A DNA stretch of 64,000 nucleotides from Clostridiales bacterium (GCA_018372435.1 JAHAJA010000016.1:19376-83375); one strand, 5' to 3'; positions 53,648-62,275 are shown, counted from the stretch's first letter. Notes: generated by a model not told the origin, from the sequence alone. Numbers and translations: made by a program.

Positions 53648-54223
53648 ATGAAAGAACTAATTATTATATTGATTGGATCAGCTTTAGTTAATAATGTTGT
53701 CTTAAGTCAGTTCTTAGGACTATGTCCATTCCTTGGTGTATCGAAAAAAGTTGAGACAGCAGCAGGTATGGGAGGGGCAGTAATCTTCGTAATTACCATT
53801 GCGTCTGCCTTCACAAGTTTAATCTATGATTTTATTTTAGTACCAGCAAACCTGACATACATGCAGACAATTGTATTTATTATAGTAATTGCAGCCTTAG
53901 TACAATTTGTGGAGATGGTACTTAAAAAGATTAGTCCAAGTCTATATAATTCACTTGGCGTATATCTTCCTTTAATTACAACAAACTGTGCAGTTCTCGG
54001 TGTTGCTTTAATTAACGTACAAAAAGAATATAGTTTTATAACAAGTGTTGTGAATGGTTTTGGAACAGCGGTTGGCTTTACCATAGCAATTGTAATTATG
54101 GCAGGTATCCGTGAACGAAATGAACATAACGACATATCAAAATCCTTCAAAGGCTCACCGATTGTATTAATTACAGCAGGTCTTATGGCTATCGCCTTCT
54201 TTGGATTTTCAGGATTACTATAG
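53648..54223 (+). CDS. rnfA: Rnf complex subunit A
   Basis: A six-helix membrane protein of 191 residues, homologous to RnfE with inverted topology. NNVVLSQFLGLCPFLGVSKK and LITTNCAVLGVAL contain the cysteines that hold the shared membrane cluster. Its ATG immediately follows the rnfE stop, so translation is coupled. Confidence 0.95.
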   Translation: MKELIIILIGSALVNNVVLSQFLGLCPFLGVSKKVETAAGMGGAVIFVITIASAFTSLIYDFILVPANLTYMQTIVFIIVIAALVQFVEMVLKKISPSLYNSLGVYLPLITTNCAVLGVALINVQKEYSFITSVVNGFGTAVGFTIAIVIMAGIRERNEHNDISKSFKGSPIVLITAGLMAIAFFGFSGLL

Positions 54224-54235
54224 GAGGGCAAAGAT

Positions 54236-55027
54236 ATGAGTATAGAAGGAATTATCGTAGCAACACTAATTGTTGGTGCTACTGGTTTAATAATAGGTCT
54301 TCTTCTTGGCCTTGCTGGAGAGAAGTTTAAAGTAGAGGTAGACGAGAAGGAATTACAGATTAGAGATCTACTACCAGGCAATAACTGTGGTGGTTGTGGA
54401 TTCGCAGGTTGTGATGCATTAGCGAAAGCAATTGCAAGTGGAGAAGCACCTACTAACGCCTGTCCAGTAGCTGGAGCAGAACAAGCCAAATTAATTAGTG
54501 AAGTTATGGGCGTAGAGAATGAAGAAAAAGAAAAGCTAGTAGCCTTTGTTAAGTGCGCAGGTACCTGTGATAAAACAAATGTGAAATATAATTATTATGG
54601 AATTGCCGATTGTAAGAAAGTTGCTTTGATTCCTGGTAAAGGGGATAAGATGTGTTCCTATGGTTGTATGGGATATGGAAGCTGTATCAAAGCGTGTTCA
54701 TTTGATGCAATACATGTTGTGAATGGTATTGCAGTTGTAGATAAAGAAAAATGTGTAGCCTGTGGAAAATGCATTAAGGAATGTCCGAATAATTTAATCG
54801 AATTTGTTCCTTATAAATCAGAATATCGAGTTCGTTGTAATTCTAAGGACAAAGGTAAGGAAGTAAAACTTGCATGTAAGGCAGGATGTATTGGTTGCAT
54901 GATCTGTGTTAAAAATTGTGAAGATGATGCGATTTCTGTAGTTGATAATATTGCTCATATTGATTATAATAAGTGTACGAATTGTGGAAAATGTGCGGAA
55001 AAATGTCCAGTAAAGGTAATTGTGTAA
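54236..55027 (+). CDS. rnfB: Rnf complex subunit B, ferredoxin-type
   Basis: The electron-entry subunit, 263 residues: one membrane helix, then a four-Cys motif NCGGCGFAGCDALAKAI...NACP, then a run of ferredoxin-like clusters (CSYGCMGYGSCIKAC, CVACGKCIKECP, CIGCMICVKNC, CTNCGKCAEKCP). It receives electrons from reduced ferredoxin. Last gene of the operon. Confidence 0.95.
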   Translation: MSIEGIIVATLIVGATGLIIGLLLGLAGEKFKVEVDEKELQIRDLLPGNNCGGCGFAGCDALAKAIASGEAPTNACPVAGAEQAKLISEVMGVENEEKEKLVAFVKCAGTCDKTNVKYNYYGIADCKKVALIPGKGDKMCSYGCMGYGSCIKACSFDAIHVVNGIAVVDKEKCVACGKCIKECPNNLIEFVPYKSEYRVRCNSKDKGKEVKLACKAGCIGCMICVKNCEDDAISVVDNIAHIDYNKCTNCGKCAEKCPVKVIV

Positions 55028-55135
55028 AACAAGTCCTTTATAATATAGTGCGTTTTACAAAGTGGTTAGTTTTTCGAAAGGTATAGTTAGAGGTTTGAGA
55101 CAGCTATATGAAAGTGTAGCGGAGGCTCATTAATG

Positions 55136-55169
55136 TACAGTCACCATTGTATTATGCATGGTGACTGTA
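55136..55169 (+). terminator. Hairpin between rnfB and the HD-GYP gene
   Basis: TACAGTCACCAT (55136-55147) and ATGGTGACTGTA (55158-55169) form a perfect 12-bp stem just before TATATATAGGAG, the ribosome site of the next gene. It may be the rnf terminator or a leader structure. Confidence 0.55.
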
Positions 55170-55185
55170 TATATAGGAGAATAGC

Positions 55186-56277
55186 ATGAGATTAATATCA
55201 ACGTCACAAATACAATCAGATATGGTTTTGGCTAGGCCAATATATAATGAGGGACGCTTAATCTTAGCGGAGGGTACTAATAATCTAGGAAGATATATTA
55301 AAAGTCTGAATCGTTTGGGAATAAGTGAAATCTATATAGAAGATGCAATAAGTGAAGGAATTGATGTTCCGGATGTTTTAACTGTGAAAACTCGTAATAT
55401 TTGTAAAGAAACAATAAGAAATACATTCAAAGATTTCACTAATAGAGGTAAAATCCAAGTAGATGGTATAGAAAAAAGCATTGATTTAGTAATTGAGGAG
55501 ATTTTGCAAAATAAAGATGTTCTTATTAGTTTGAACGATATTGGAGCAGCAGATGAATATACATATACGCATTCAGTAAGTACAACAGTGTACGCTTTAA
55601 TGCTTGCTCAACGACTTGGATATAAGATAGAAATGATGAAAAGACTTGCTATAGGTACAATATTACATGATATCGGGAAAATCTATATTGATCATGATAT
55701 TATGTTCAAAGAAGGCAAGCTGACTGACAAAGAATATGAATATGTTAAAAAACATACTTTATTAGGATACAATGCATTAAAGAGCTGCGATTCATTATCA
55801 GAATTATCAAGGATTATATCTCTGACACATCATGAGCATATCGATGGCACCGGTTACCCAAGGGGGTTAAAAGGAGATGAATTGCACCAATTCTCTAAAA
55901 TTGTAGCTATTGCTGATGTATATGATGCGCTAACTTCGACGCGCTGTTATCGACCAAAATGGTCAAACAAGCAAGCTATGGATATGTTAATGCAATATTG
56001 TGGAACAAAGTTCGATACGGATTTAGTATGTAGATTTCTACAACTAATTGCAGTGTATCCGAATGGAACACAGGTAAAGTTAACAGATGGAAGAGTTGGA
56101 ATTGTAAAAGAACAAAATTCGGGAATGCCTCTTAGACCTATAGTAAGAATCTTTGCCGAAGCTGATGGTTCAAAGAAAGAGATGTATGATGTTAACTTGA
56201 TGACTGAATTGAATATTGTTATTGCCGAAGATGAATTTGATTATATTATAGATGATAAATCGAAACAAGTTGGTTAA
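55186..56277 (+). CDS. HD-GYP domain protein, probable cyclic-di-GMP phosphodiesterase
   Basis: 363 residues. The HD-GYP domain covers about 120-310 with LHDIGK, HHEHIDGTGYP and VAIADVYDALTSTRCYRP, which carry the metal ligands and the GYP loop. The N-terminal 110 residues resemble a small sensory/dimer domain (SDMVLARPIYNEGRLILAEGT). A C-terminal piece with PNGTQVKLTDGRVGIV is common in this architecture. It would hydrolyse c-di-GMP (or cGAMP); its role here is unknown. Confidence 0.85.
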   Translation: MRLISTSQIQSDMVLARPIYNEGRLILAEGTNNLGRYIKSLNRLGISEIYIEDAISEGIDVPDVLTVKTRNICKETIRNTFKDFTNRGKIQVDGIEKSIDLVIEEILQNKDVLISLNDIGAADEYTYTHSVSTTVYALMLAQRLGYKIEMMKRLAIGTILHDIGKIYIDHDIMFKEGKLTDKEYEYVKKHTLLGYNALKSCDSLSELSRIISLTHHEHIDGTGYPRGLKGDELHQFSKIVAIADVYDALTSTRCYRPKWSNKQAMDMLMQYCGTKFDTDLVCRFLQLIAVYPNGTQVKLTDGRVGIVKEQNSGMPLRPIVRIFAEADGSKKEMYDVNLMTELNIVIAEDEFDYIIDDKSKQVG

Positions 56278-56287
56278 TACTAAATAA

Positions 56288-56316
56288 GGGAATTGTGGTG
56301 AGCAATGCCCTTTTTT
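56288..56316 (+). terminator. Terminator after the HD-GYP gene
   Basis: GGGAATTG and CAATGCCC form a short stem (one A.G mismatch) followed by six T residues. Confidence 0.7.
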
Positions 56317-56321
56317 AGTAC

Positions 56322-56388
56322 TTAACGCTGGGAATGCGAAACTCTTTTCCATGTCGCCATTATAAAAGGGTTTCGCAATGGACTAGCT
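56322..56388. repeat. Mini-palindrome element (family P, copy d)
   Basis: TGCGAAACTCTTTT (56335-56348) pairs with AAAAGGGTTTCGCA (56364-56377). The left arm matches the reverse complement of the right arm of the 13831 copy (GGnAATnGCnAAACTCTTyTCCATG), and the right arm matches its left arm. The centre is shorter than in copy a. Confidence 0.6.
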
Positions 56389-56415
56389 ATTTATTGTTAT
56401 CATAAGGAGGCGATT

Positions 56416-57993
56416 ATGATGTATAAAGTACTTATTGCAGAGCGAGACATGAAATATGTAGATCAATTAAGAGGTATTATTAATAGAGAGTATCGAAATT
56501 GTCAGATTACGGGCATCGTAGGTTCGTCAAGAGAAGTCATTGAGATTTTAGGGAAAGAGAATTCGGATATTGATGTTGCAATAATTAATGTTAAACTTAC
56601 TGGGGTTAATGGTTTAGAAGCGATTAAGAAGGTAAGACAAAAGAATTTTGATACACGGATTCTGATATTGTCAGAGTTTAGTTACCTTGAGTTTGCTCAG
56701 GAAGCAATAAGGCTGAAAGTTGACAATTATATTATAATACCAGCGAATGATAACGTAATTAGTGAGGCTATTCGTCTTTGTCTTGAGGAGATTGTAAGGA
56801 TGAATCATTACAAACAAAAGATTTGTAGTGTTACAACGGAATATCAAGAGGCAAAGCAATATATAGAATATAGTTATATATATACAGTACTTTTTAGCAA
56901 GTTATCAAGTAGAGATATTAAGAAATATGTAGAGCTATTAGGGGTTAGTATGAAAGGCTGCATGGTTAATATGGAGTTAAAATCAGATGATATGAAACAG
57001 ATTAACAAGCAGACAATTCTTCAGCAGATATATGAATGTATACATGAATATGATGGGGGAATATTCCGCTTTGTAGTTGGTCCCAAGATTAATAGACATA
57101 TTGTATTATATGTATCTTATCTTTGTGAAGAAACGGAGGATAATAATAGTAAACTAAAAGAACTGTTAAAAACTATAACAAAAGATATTAAGATGAAATT
57201 TCTGATTGACGTGTATATAGGCATTGGAAAAGTGGAAGAAATGATTAATATCTATGCTTCCTATCAAGACTCAATCCGTAATTTACTAGAGATGAAAAAT
57301 CTTGTTGATACTAGCGGCAAACAGGATAATGAATCCTATTATGGCAATCTATACAAGGATTTGGAACGCAAATATCTTACGTCATTACGCTTAAAAGATG
57401 GGGAGAGTTCAAACTATATAAACCATTTGCTAGATTGCATAGATCATTTTTGTGAAGAAGTAAGAAAGAGTAAGATTATTGAACTGTTAGTACTTACGCG
57501 TCATACAATGACTGGTTTTGATAGGGAGGCATATTTGCAAGATAACTTTACAGAATATCTTTTGTCTGTAAGCAACATACCAATATCTGAACTTAAATCC
57601 TGGGCACACCAGACATTTGAATACATTCAATATAGTCAAGTGGATCAAAATCGCTTATATACGAAAGCGGTTAGTGATGCAATTAATATTATTGATGGAG
57701 AATATACAAAAAATATTACATTAGAAGAGATTGCTAAACGAGTTGGAGTAAGCTCACAATATCTAAGTAAGATATTTAAAGATGAGACGAATCAGACATT
57801 TGTGGAGTACCTAACAACCCTACGAATTAACCGAGCCAAAGATATTATACAAACTTCGGATCAACCAATTAAGCAAGTAGGGATAATGGTTGGATATAAA
57901 GATCCTAATTATTTTAGTAGGATTTTTAGAAGTGTAGTTGGAATATCACCATCAGACTTCAGAGATAGTGTTAAGTATAAGATAGACAAATAG
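56416..57993 (+). CDS. Response regulator with degenerate receiver and AraC-type DNA-binding domain
   Basis: 525 residues. The receiver (1-120) has ILSEFSYLEFAQEAIRLKVDNYIIIPAN in place of the usual end with a conserved Lys, and the phosphorylation position reads IINVKLTGVNGLE, with Asn instead of Asp; the usual acidic pair DD is ER. So it probably is not phosphorylated. A middle part of about 290 residues has no recognised domain. The C-terminus has two HTH motifs (LEEIAKRVGVSSQYLSKIFK and VGYKDPNYFSRIFRSVVGISPSDFR) of the AraC family, as in YesN. No histidine kinase is adjacent. Starts at 56416 or 56419, both after AAGGAGG. Confidence 0.85.
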   Translation: MMYKVLIAERDMKYVDQLRGIINREYRNCQITGIVGSSREVIEILGKENSDIDVAIINVKLTGVNGLEAIKKVRQKNFDTRILILSEFSYLEFAQEAIRLKVDNYIIIPANDNVISEAIRLCLEEIVRMNHYKQKICSVTTEYQEAKQYIEYSYIYTVLFSKLSSRDIKKYVELLGVSMKGCMVNMELKSDDMKQINKQTILQQIYECIHEYDGGIFRFVVGPKINRHIVLYVSYLCEETEDNNSKLKELLKTITKDIKMKFLIDVYIGIGKVEEMINIYASYQDSIRNLLEMKNLVDTSGKQDNESYYGNLYKDLERKYLTSLRLKDGESSNYINHLLDCIDHFCEEVRKSKIIELLVLTRHTMTGFDREAYLQDNFTEYLLSVSNIPISELKSWAHQTFEYIQYSQVDQNRLYTKAVSDAINIIDGEYTKNITLEEIAKRVGVSSQYLSKIFKDETNQTFVEYLTTLRINRAKDIIQTSDQPIKQVGIMVGYKDPNYFSRIFRSVVGISPSDFRDSVKYKIDK

Positions 57994-58019
57994 GAGATAG
58001 CCAAATAGAAGGAGAGCCG

Positions 58020-58105
58020 AAAAGGACAATCTTCATGGGGGTATGGGCTCCAGGGATATTACTTATCCATGCTCCCTACACAAACCATTTGAAAGATTGT
58101 CTTTT
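58020..58105 (+). terminator. Terminator after the response regulator gene
   Basis: AAAAGGACAATCTTC (58020-58034) pairs with GAAAGATTGTCTTTT (58091-58105) with one mismatch; T residues follow. The centre contains a smaller GC-rich structure. Confidence 0.7.
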
Positions 58106-58178
58106 TGCTGTAACATTCCACCTTTAATTTAAAATGAATAAGTTAATTAAAATGCTTTATAACTAATCCTGTGTGCTC

Positions 58179-59456
58179 TTAACAATAATAATTAAAGAGC
58201 ATCCCACTGTATACGGAAGTGAGATACGGATTAGGATAGTGGTGAGATCTAAAGTTAGGATAGGTACAGATCTTTTGATCAAGATAGTCCATAGGATTGA
58301 GTGTTACCTGATTCGTTTGTTCAAGCAAATCTGCGGTTATTTTGTCTGGATTAGTGAACAAATCTTTAACCGTACCATCTGTAGCAGCTTGTAGAGCTAT
58401 AAAGGAATCGATAGATAATTCACCAGATTCTTCTCGTGTAATCCCACAGGATTCTAGATCATTCATATAACGATAAACTATGGAATCTAATTCATAGATT
58501 AACTTGTTAGCACGCCGTTGAACAGAAGAGTGTTCGCTAGCTAGTGAAAACAAGTAGTTATAACTATCCGTTATCGTTTCAAGTTCTTTAACAATCTTAT
58601 CTGAGTTAGGAGCATATGAAATATGTACAGGTGAATCTGTGATCGCATGTAGCGAAACAGTTAATGATTTATTAAAGGTAAATTGATTCGATAAAGATTC
58701 CTTGGCTTTACCATCTATCTGGAATTTAGCACTTGTTGAAGGTTGATAAATTTGGTTTAAGTTAAAATATTCAACAATGCCACGTCCTCCTACATACACA
58801 TTATCTTGAAGTGTGAATAATGGAGCGCCAGAATTACCAGTGGAATCAGACTCGAGAATTATTCTAAGTCCGTTTGAGTTCTGCTCTATATATTCGGAAG
58901 CATGAACTCCGATTTGGGATTTATTAATCTGCTTACATAGCTGCTTGATGATTTCTTGATGAGTTGATCCAGCAGTTACCTTATGCTTGAAATTATAGGT
59001 ACTATCTTCTATATCAATGGAAAATTGGTAGGTACCTGCTTGCAACTGCTGTTTATCAGGACGAAAGGTATTGGATACATTCGTTTGACTAGTAGCTAGA
59101 TGCATAACTTGTATGTTGAATTCAGTTGGTAATGTAGGCGCATTATCACTAATAATAGCAGCAGATACAGCATCTTCATTAGAGGATACGGATTTCTTTT
59201 CATTAAATATAGAAGATTCATCATTTTTTGAAAAGTTATCTAACAAGGTATATAAAGACATTGCAGCATCTTTTACATTCAAAGCGTAGGTTTGACGCTC
59301 GAGAGATACATCTAATAGATATAGGGGAGACTGCTTGCTGATACGTACAATATTATTATAGATCCTGTGTAACTCGCTAGTCTTATGAGAGGTATAACGG
59401 ACAGGTCTTTGTGATTCGTAATTTGCGGCGAGATAATTATATGTAGATGTTACCAT
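58179..59456 (-). CDS. FliD-like (flagellar cap) protein, atypical and solitary
   Basis: 425 residues. The piece FNIQVMHLATSQTNVSNTF near 112-130 resembles the FliD N-terminal domain (IQV-LA-AQ), followed by beta-rich domains and a C-terminal helical part (ELETITDSYNYLFSL, SELDSIVYRYMNDLESCGI, near IDSFIALQA). The typical start MASIQVSGLASGLDT is missing; instead there are about 100 extra residues. No signal peptide. AAGGAGGTGA, a perfect match to the 16S anti-Shine-Dalgarno, precedes the ATG. No flagellar neighbours, so it could be a cap protein variant or an adhesin-like relative. Confidence 0.6.
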   Translation of the reverse strand: MVTSTYNYLAANYESQRPVRYTSHKTSELHRIYNNIVRISKQSPLYLLDVSLERQTYALNVKDAAMSLYTLLDNFSKNDESSIFNEKKSVSSNEDAVSAAIISDNAPTLPTEFNIQVMHLATSQTNVSNTFRPDKQQLQAGTYQFSIDIEDSTYNFKHKVTAGSTHQEIIKQLCKQINKSQIGVHASEYIEQNSNGLRIILESDSTGNSGAPLFTLQDNVYVGGRGIVEYFNLNQIYQPSTSAKFQIDGKAKESLSNQFTFNKSLTVSLHAITDSPVHISYAPNSDKIVKELETITDSYNYLFSLASEHSSVQRRANKLIYELDSIVYRYMNDLESCGITREESGELSIDSFIALQAATDGTVKDLFTNPDKITADLLEQTNQVTLNPMDYLDQKICTYPNFRSHHYPNPYLTSVYSGMLFNYYC

Positions 59457-59489
59457 TGAACAGTCACCTCCTTAGTGATATGATTTCAT

Positions 59490-59515
59490 ATGTCGGTCAT
59501 AATTAAACCTAGTAA
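59490..59515 (-). promoter_or_regulatory. Weak sigma-D-like promoter of the FliD-like gene
   Basis: On the minus strand TTAC-N15-CCGACAT resembles the flagellar sigma factor consensus TAAA-N15-CCGATAT (six of seven in the -10 part, two of four in the -35 part). It lies about 35 bases upstream of the start codon. Speculative. Confidence 0.3.
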
Positions 59516-59674
59516 CTGAACAGTTACTAAATATATATAATTTTCATAAGTGTGAAAATTGAGTGTCTTACTTCATTATAATATGAAGAAATTAAAATGT
59601 CGATAGCATATGGAAAAAATACGGAGCAAACACCTTTTTTCATATAAGAAATTATACCCATATTGAAAAAAATG

Positions 59675-59703
59675 TTGACGGGACGTTTTGTTTATGCTAT
59701 ATT
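59675..59703 (+). promoter_or_regulatory. Promoter of rpmG-secE-nusG-rplK-rplA
   Basis: TTGACG (59675-59680), 17-bp spacer, TATATT (59698-59703) with an extended -10 (TG-C). A T-rich hairpin-like leader follows. The rest of the spacer 59457-59674 is AT-rich without a gene. Confidence 0.8.
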
Positions 59704-59821
59704 AGACTAGCGATGGAAGAGGTCTTTTTTTTATGCCTAAAAACTGATATTCGTGATAATCTGTAACAGATTATTACACGAAACAATCAAAAGAAAACGA
59801 AATTTAGCGGAGGTGGAAGTC

Positions 59822-59971
59822 GTGCGCGTAAAAATCACATTGGCATGTACAGAATGTAAACAACGTAACTATAACATGACAAAGGATAAGAAAACACATC
59901 CTGACAGAATGGAAACTAAGAAATATTGTAGATTCTGTAAATCACACACATTACACAAAGAAACTAAGTAA
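59822..59971 (+). CDS. rpmG: Large subunit ribosomal protein bL33
   Basis: 49 residues: VRVKITLACTECKQRNYNMTKDKK and KYCRFCKSHTLHKETK. Two CXXC pairs show the zinc-binding (C+) form. Starts at GTG 59822 with GGAGGTGG before it. Classic first gene of the rpmG-secE-nusG group in Firmicutes. Confidence 0.95.
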   Translation: MRVKITLACTECKQRNYNMTKDKKTHPDRMETKKYCRFCKSHTLHKETK

Positions 59972-60036
59972 TTATGTCTAATTATCCGTTACATGCAAAG
60001 TAATATACTTTGTATTGCAGAAAGGAAAGTGAAAGC

Positions 60037-60252
60037 ATGGGAGATACTGCAAACAATACAGAAAATGCTCCAAAGAAAAGTTTCTTTAAAGGCGTAAAAT
60101 CTGAATTTAAGAAGATTATATGGCCAGACAAACAAACACTTGCAAAACAATCTGCAGCAGTAGTAACTATTTCGGTAGTTCTTGGAGTAGTTATAGCTAT
60201 ATTAGATGTAGCTATTCAATATGGCATAGAACAGATTCTTAAAATAGGATAA
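60037..60252 (+). CDS. secE: Preprotein translocase subunit SecE
   Basis: 71 residues: polar N-terminus, FFKGVKSEFKKIIWPDKQTLAKQS (the conserved amphipathic segment) and one transmembrane helix of about 20 residues. Part of SecYEG. Start ATG 60037 with AAAGGAAAG before it; the frame is open nine codons upstream. Confidence 0.94.
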   Translation: MGDTANNTENAPKKSFFKGVKSEFKKIIWPDKQTLAKQSAAVVTISVVLGVVIAILDVAIQYGIEQILKIG

Positions 60253-60263
60253 AGGGTGAGTGT

Positions 60264-60782
60264 ATGTCAGAAACGAATTGGTATGTTGTTCATACGTACT
60301 CAGGTTACGAGAACAAGGTAAAAGCCAACATTGAAAAAACAATCGAAAACAGAAAACTCCAGGATCAAATACTTGAAGTTTCCGTTCCTATGCAAGACGT
60401 AATTGAAGTTAAGAATGGTGTGAAGAAACAGGTTCAAAAGAAAATGTTTCCGGGTTATGTTCTTCTTAATATGGAGATGAATGATGACACTTGGTATGTA
60501 GTACGTAATACCAGAGGGGTAACAGGATTTGTTGGACCAGGATCAAAACCGGTTCCTTTAACTGATGCAGAGATGCAAAGTATGGGAATTAAGAATTCTG
60601 AAGAAATCATGATCGATCTAGAGCTTGGTGATGTAATAGAAGTAACATCAGGCGTATGGGAAGGAACAACAGGTATCATTAAGTCAATTAACAGCCACAA
60701 ACAAATTGTCACCATTAATGTTGATATGTTTGGTAGAGAGACACCTGTTGAGATTAGTTTCACAGAAATTAAAAAAATGTAA
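60264..60782 (+). CDS. nusG: Transcription termination/antitermination factor NusG
   Basis: 172 residues: NGN domain (WYVVHTYSGYENKVKANIE, FPGYVLLNMEM, VRNTRGVTGFVG) and C-terminal KOW domain (GDVIEVTSGVWEGTTGIIKSIN). Binds RNA polymerase and modulates pausing. Eleven bp after secE. Confidence 0.96.
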   Translation: MSETNWYVVHTYSGYENKVKANIEKTIENRKLQDQILEVSVPMQDVIEVKNGVKKQVQKKMFPGYVLLNMEMNDDTWYVVRNTRGVTGFVGPGSKPVPLTDAEMQSMGIKNSEEIMIDLELGDVIEVTSGVWEGTTGIIKSINSHKQIVTINVDMFGRETPVEISFTEIKKM

Positions 60783-60818
60783 ATTAAGTAACATCTAGGA
60801 TACAATAATTACTAGATA

Positions 60819-60846
60819 GTGGGAGGGATATTCCCGCGAACACCAC
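60819..60846 (+). promoter_or_regulatory. L1-binding-site-like hairpin before rplK
   Basis: GTGGGAGGGATATTCCCGCG then AACACCAC: outer GTGG pairs with CCAC, inner GGGA with TCCC. It mimics the ribosomal protein L1 binding region of 23S rRNA (GGUGGGAGG ... AUACCACC). A near-identical motif precedes rplA. It probably is the autoregulatory target of L1. Confidence 0.6.
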
Positions 60847-60868
60847 ATTATTCAGGAGGTATGCTATA

Positions 60869-61294
60869 ATGGCAAAGAAAGTTTCAGGATATATTAAATT
60901 ACAAATCCCTGCTGGAAAGGCTACACCAGCTCCACCAGTTGGTCCAGCTCTTGGTCAGCACGGAGTAAATATCGTACAATTTACGAAAGAGTTTAACGCA
61001 AAAACTGCAAATCAAGAAGGTATGATTATTCCAGTAGTAATCACAGTATACGCAGATAGAAGTTTTAGCTTTATTACTAAGACTCCTCCAGCAGCTGTAT
61101 TATTAAAGAAAGCTTGTAACATTAAATCAGGTTCAGGTGTTCCTAATAAAACTAAAGTTGCTACTATTACAAAAGCAGAAGTTCAAAAAATCGCAGAACT
61201 TAAAATGCCTGACTTAACAGCAGCTACTTTAGATGCAGCGATCAGTATGATCACAGGAACTGCAAAGAGTATGGGTATTACTGTAGTTGACTAA
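60869..61294 (+). CDS. rplK: Large subunit ribosomal protein uL11
   Basis: 141 residues with KLQIPAGKATPAPPVGPALGQHG at the N-terminus and GSGVPNKTKVATITKAEV in the C-terminal RNA-binding half. Forms the GTPase-associated centre with L10/L12. Behind CAGGAGG. Confidence 0.97.
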   Translation: MAKKVSGYIKLQIPAGKATPAPPVGPALGQHGVNIVQFTKEFNAKTANQEGMIIPVVITVYADRSFSFITKTPPAAVLLKKACNIKSGSGVPNKTKVATITKAEVQKIAELKMPDLTAATLDAAISMITGTAKSMGITVVD

Positions 61295-61440
61295 GTATAG
61301 AGTATAAGTATTATAACGTTTTGTTGTAATAGTTGTTATATAATTGTCGTACAAGTTTGTATGTCAACAACTACTTTTAAGAAACCATTAACCGATGTTT
61401 TTAAGCAATAAAAAGATTTCATACGGCAAAGATATTTATC

Positions 61441-61469
61441 GTGGGAGGGTTAACTCCCGATACTACCAC
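61441..61469 (+). promoter_or_regulatory. L1-binding-site-like hairpin before rplA
   Basis: GTGGGAGGGTTAACTCCCG followed by ATACTACCAC has the same layout as the element before rplK: GTGG/CCAC outer and GGGAG/CTCCC inner pairs, with an asymmetric GATACTA side. The rest of the 190-bp spacer 61295-61484 contains another imperfect repeat (GTTGT...ACAAC) and no gene. Confidence 0.6.
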
Positions 61470-61484
61470 TAGGAGGTTAATAGA

Positions 61485-62180
61485 ATGAAAAAAGGTAAGA
61501 AGTATGCAGAAGCTGCTAAGCTCATCGACAGAGCTACATTTTATGATGCAGCAGAAGCAATTAATTTAGTAAAGAAAACAGCTGTTGCTAAATTTGATGA
61601 AACAGTAGAAGCTCATATCAGACTTGGTGTTGACGGACGTCACGCTGACCAACAAGTTCGTGGTGCGGTTGTATTACCTCACGGAACTGGAAAAACTGTT
61701 AAAGTTCTTGTATTTGCTAAAGGCGACAAAGTTGCTGAAGCAGAAGCAGCTGGAGCAGATTATGTTGGTGGCGACGAATTAGTACCAAAAATCCAAAACG
61801 ATGGTTGGTTAGATTTCGACGTTGTTGTTGCTACTCCTGATATGATGGGTGTTGTTGGTCGTCTTGGTCGTGTACTTGGACCAAAAGGTTTAATGCCTAA
61901 CCCTAAAGCTGGAACTGTTACTATGGATGTTACAAAAGCTGTTGCCGATATTAAAGCAGGTAAGATTGAATACAGACTTGATAAGACAAACATTATCCAC
62001 GTGCCAGTGGGAAAAGCTTCTTTTACAGAAGAACAATTAGCGGACAACTTCCAAACGCTTATGGGTGCAATTAACAAAGCTAAACCAGCATCTGCAAAAG
62101 GACAATACTTGAAGAGTGTTACACTTTCTTCAACTATGGGTCCTGGAGTTAAATTAAACACTGGTAAATTAGCTCAGTAA
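61485..62180 (+). CDS. rplA: Large subunit ribosomal protein uL1
   Basis: 231 residues; signature segments VEAHIRLGVDGRHADQQVRG, ATPDMMGVVGRLGRVLGPKGLMPNPK and IEYRLDKTNIIHVPVGKASF. Besides the L1 stalk it represses its own operon in other bacteria, consistent with the two leader hairpins. A strong terminator follows. Confidence 0.97.
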   Translation: MKKGKKYAEAAKLIDRATFYDAAEAINLVKKTAVAKFDETVEAHIRLGVDGRHADQQVRGAVVLPHGTGKTVKVLVFAKGDKVAEAEAAGADYVGGDELVPKIQNDGWLDFDVVVATPDMMGVVGRLGRVLGPKGLMPNPKAGTVTMDVTKAVADIKAGKIEYRLDKTNIIHVPVGKASFTEEQLADNFQTLMGAINKAKPASAKGQYLKSVTLSSTMGPGVKLNTGKLAQ

Positions 62181-62197
62181 TTGCCATATAGAGAGAG

Positions 62198-62237
62198 CCA
62201 TTACATTATGATTTTTCATAATGTAATGGTTTTTTTC
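62198..62237 (+). terminator. Terminator after rplA
   Basis: CCATTACATTATG (62198-62210) and CATAATGTAATGG (62217-62229), six-base loop, eight T residues. Confidence 0.95.
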
Positions 62238-62275
62238 GTTATATAGGATCACCAGTTAATATAAAGTACTAAGTT

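Noticed and set aside
53824..54489. A 221-codon open frame antisense to rnfA/rnfB
   Set aside because: Pro/Ser/Ile-rich translation typical of antisense reading of membrane-protein genes; no ribosome site or known motif.
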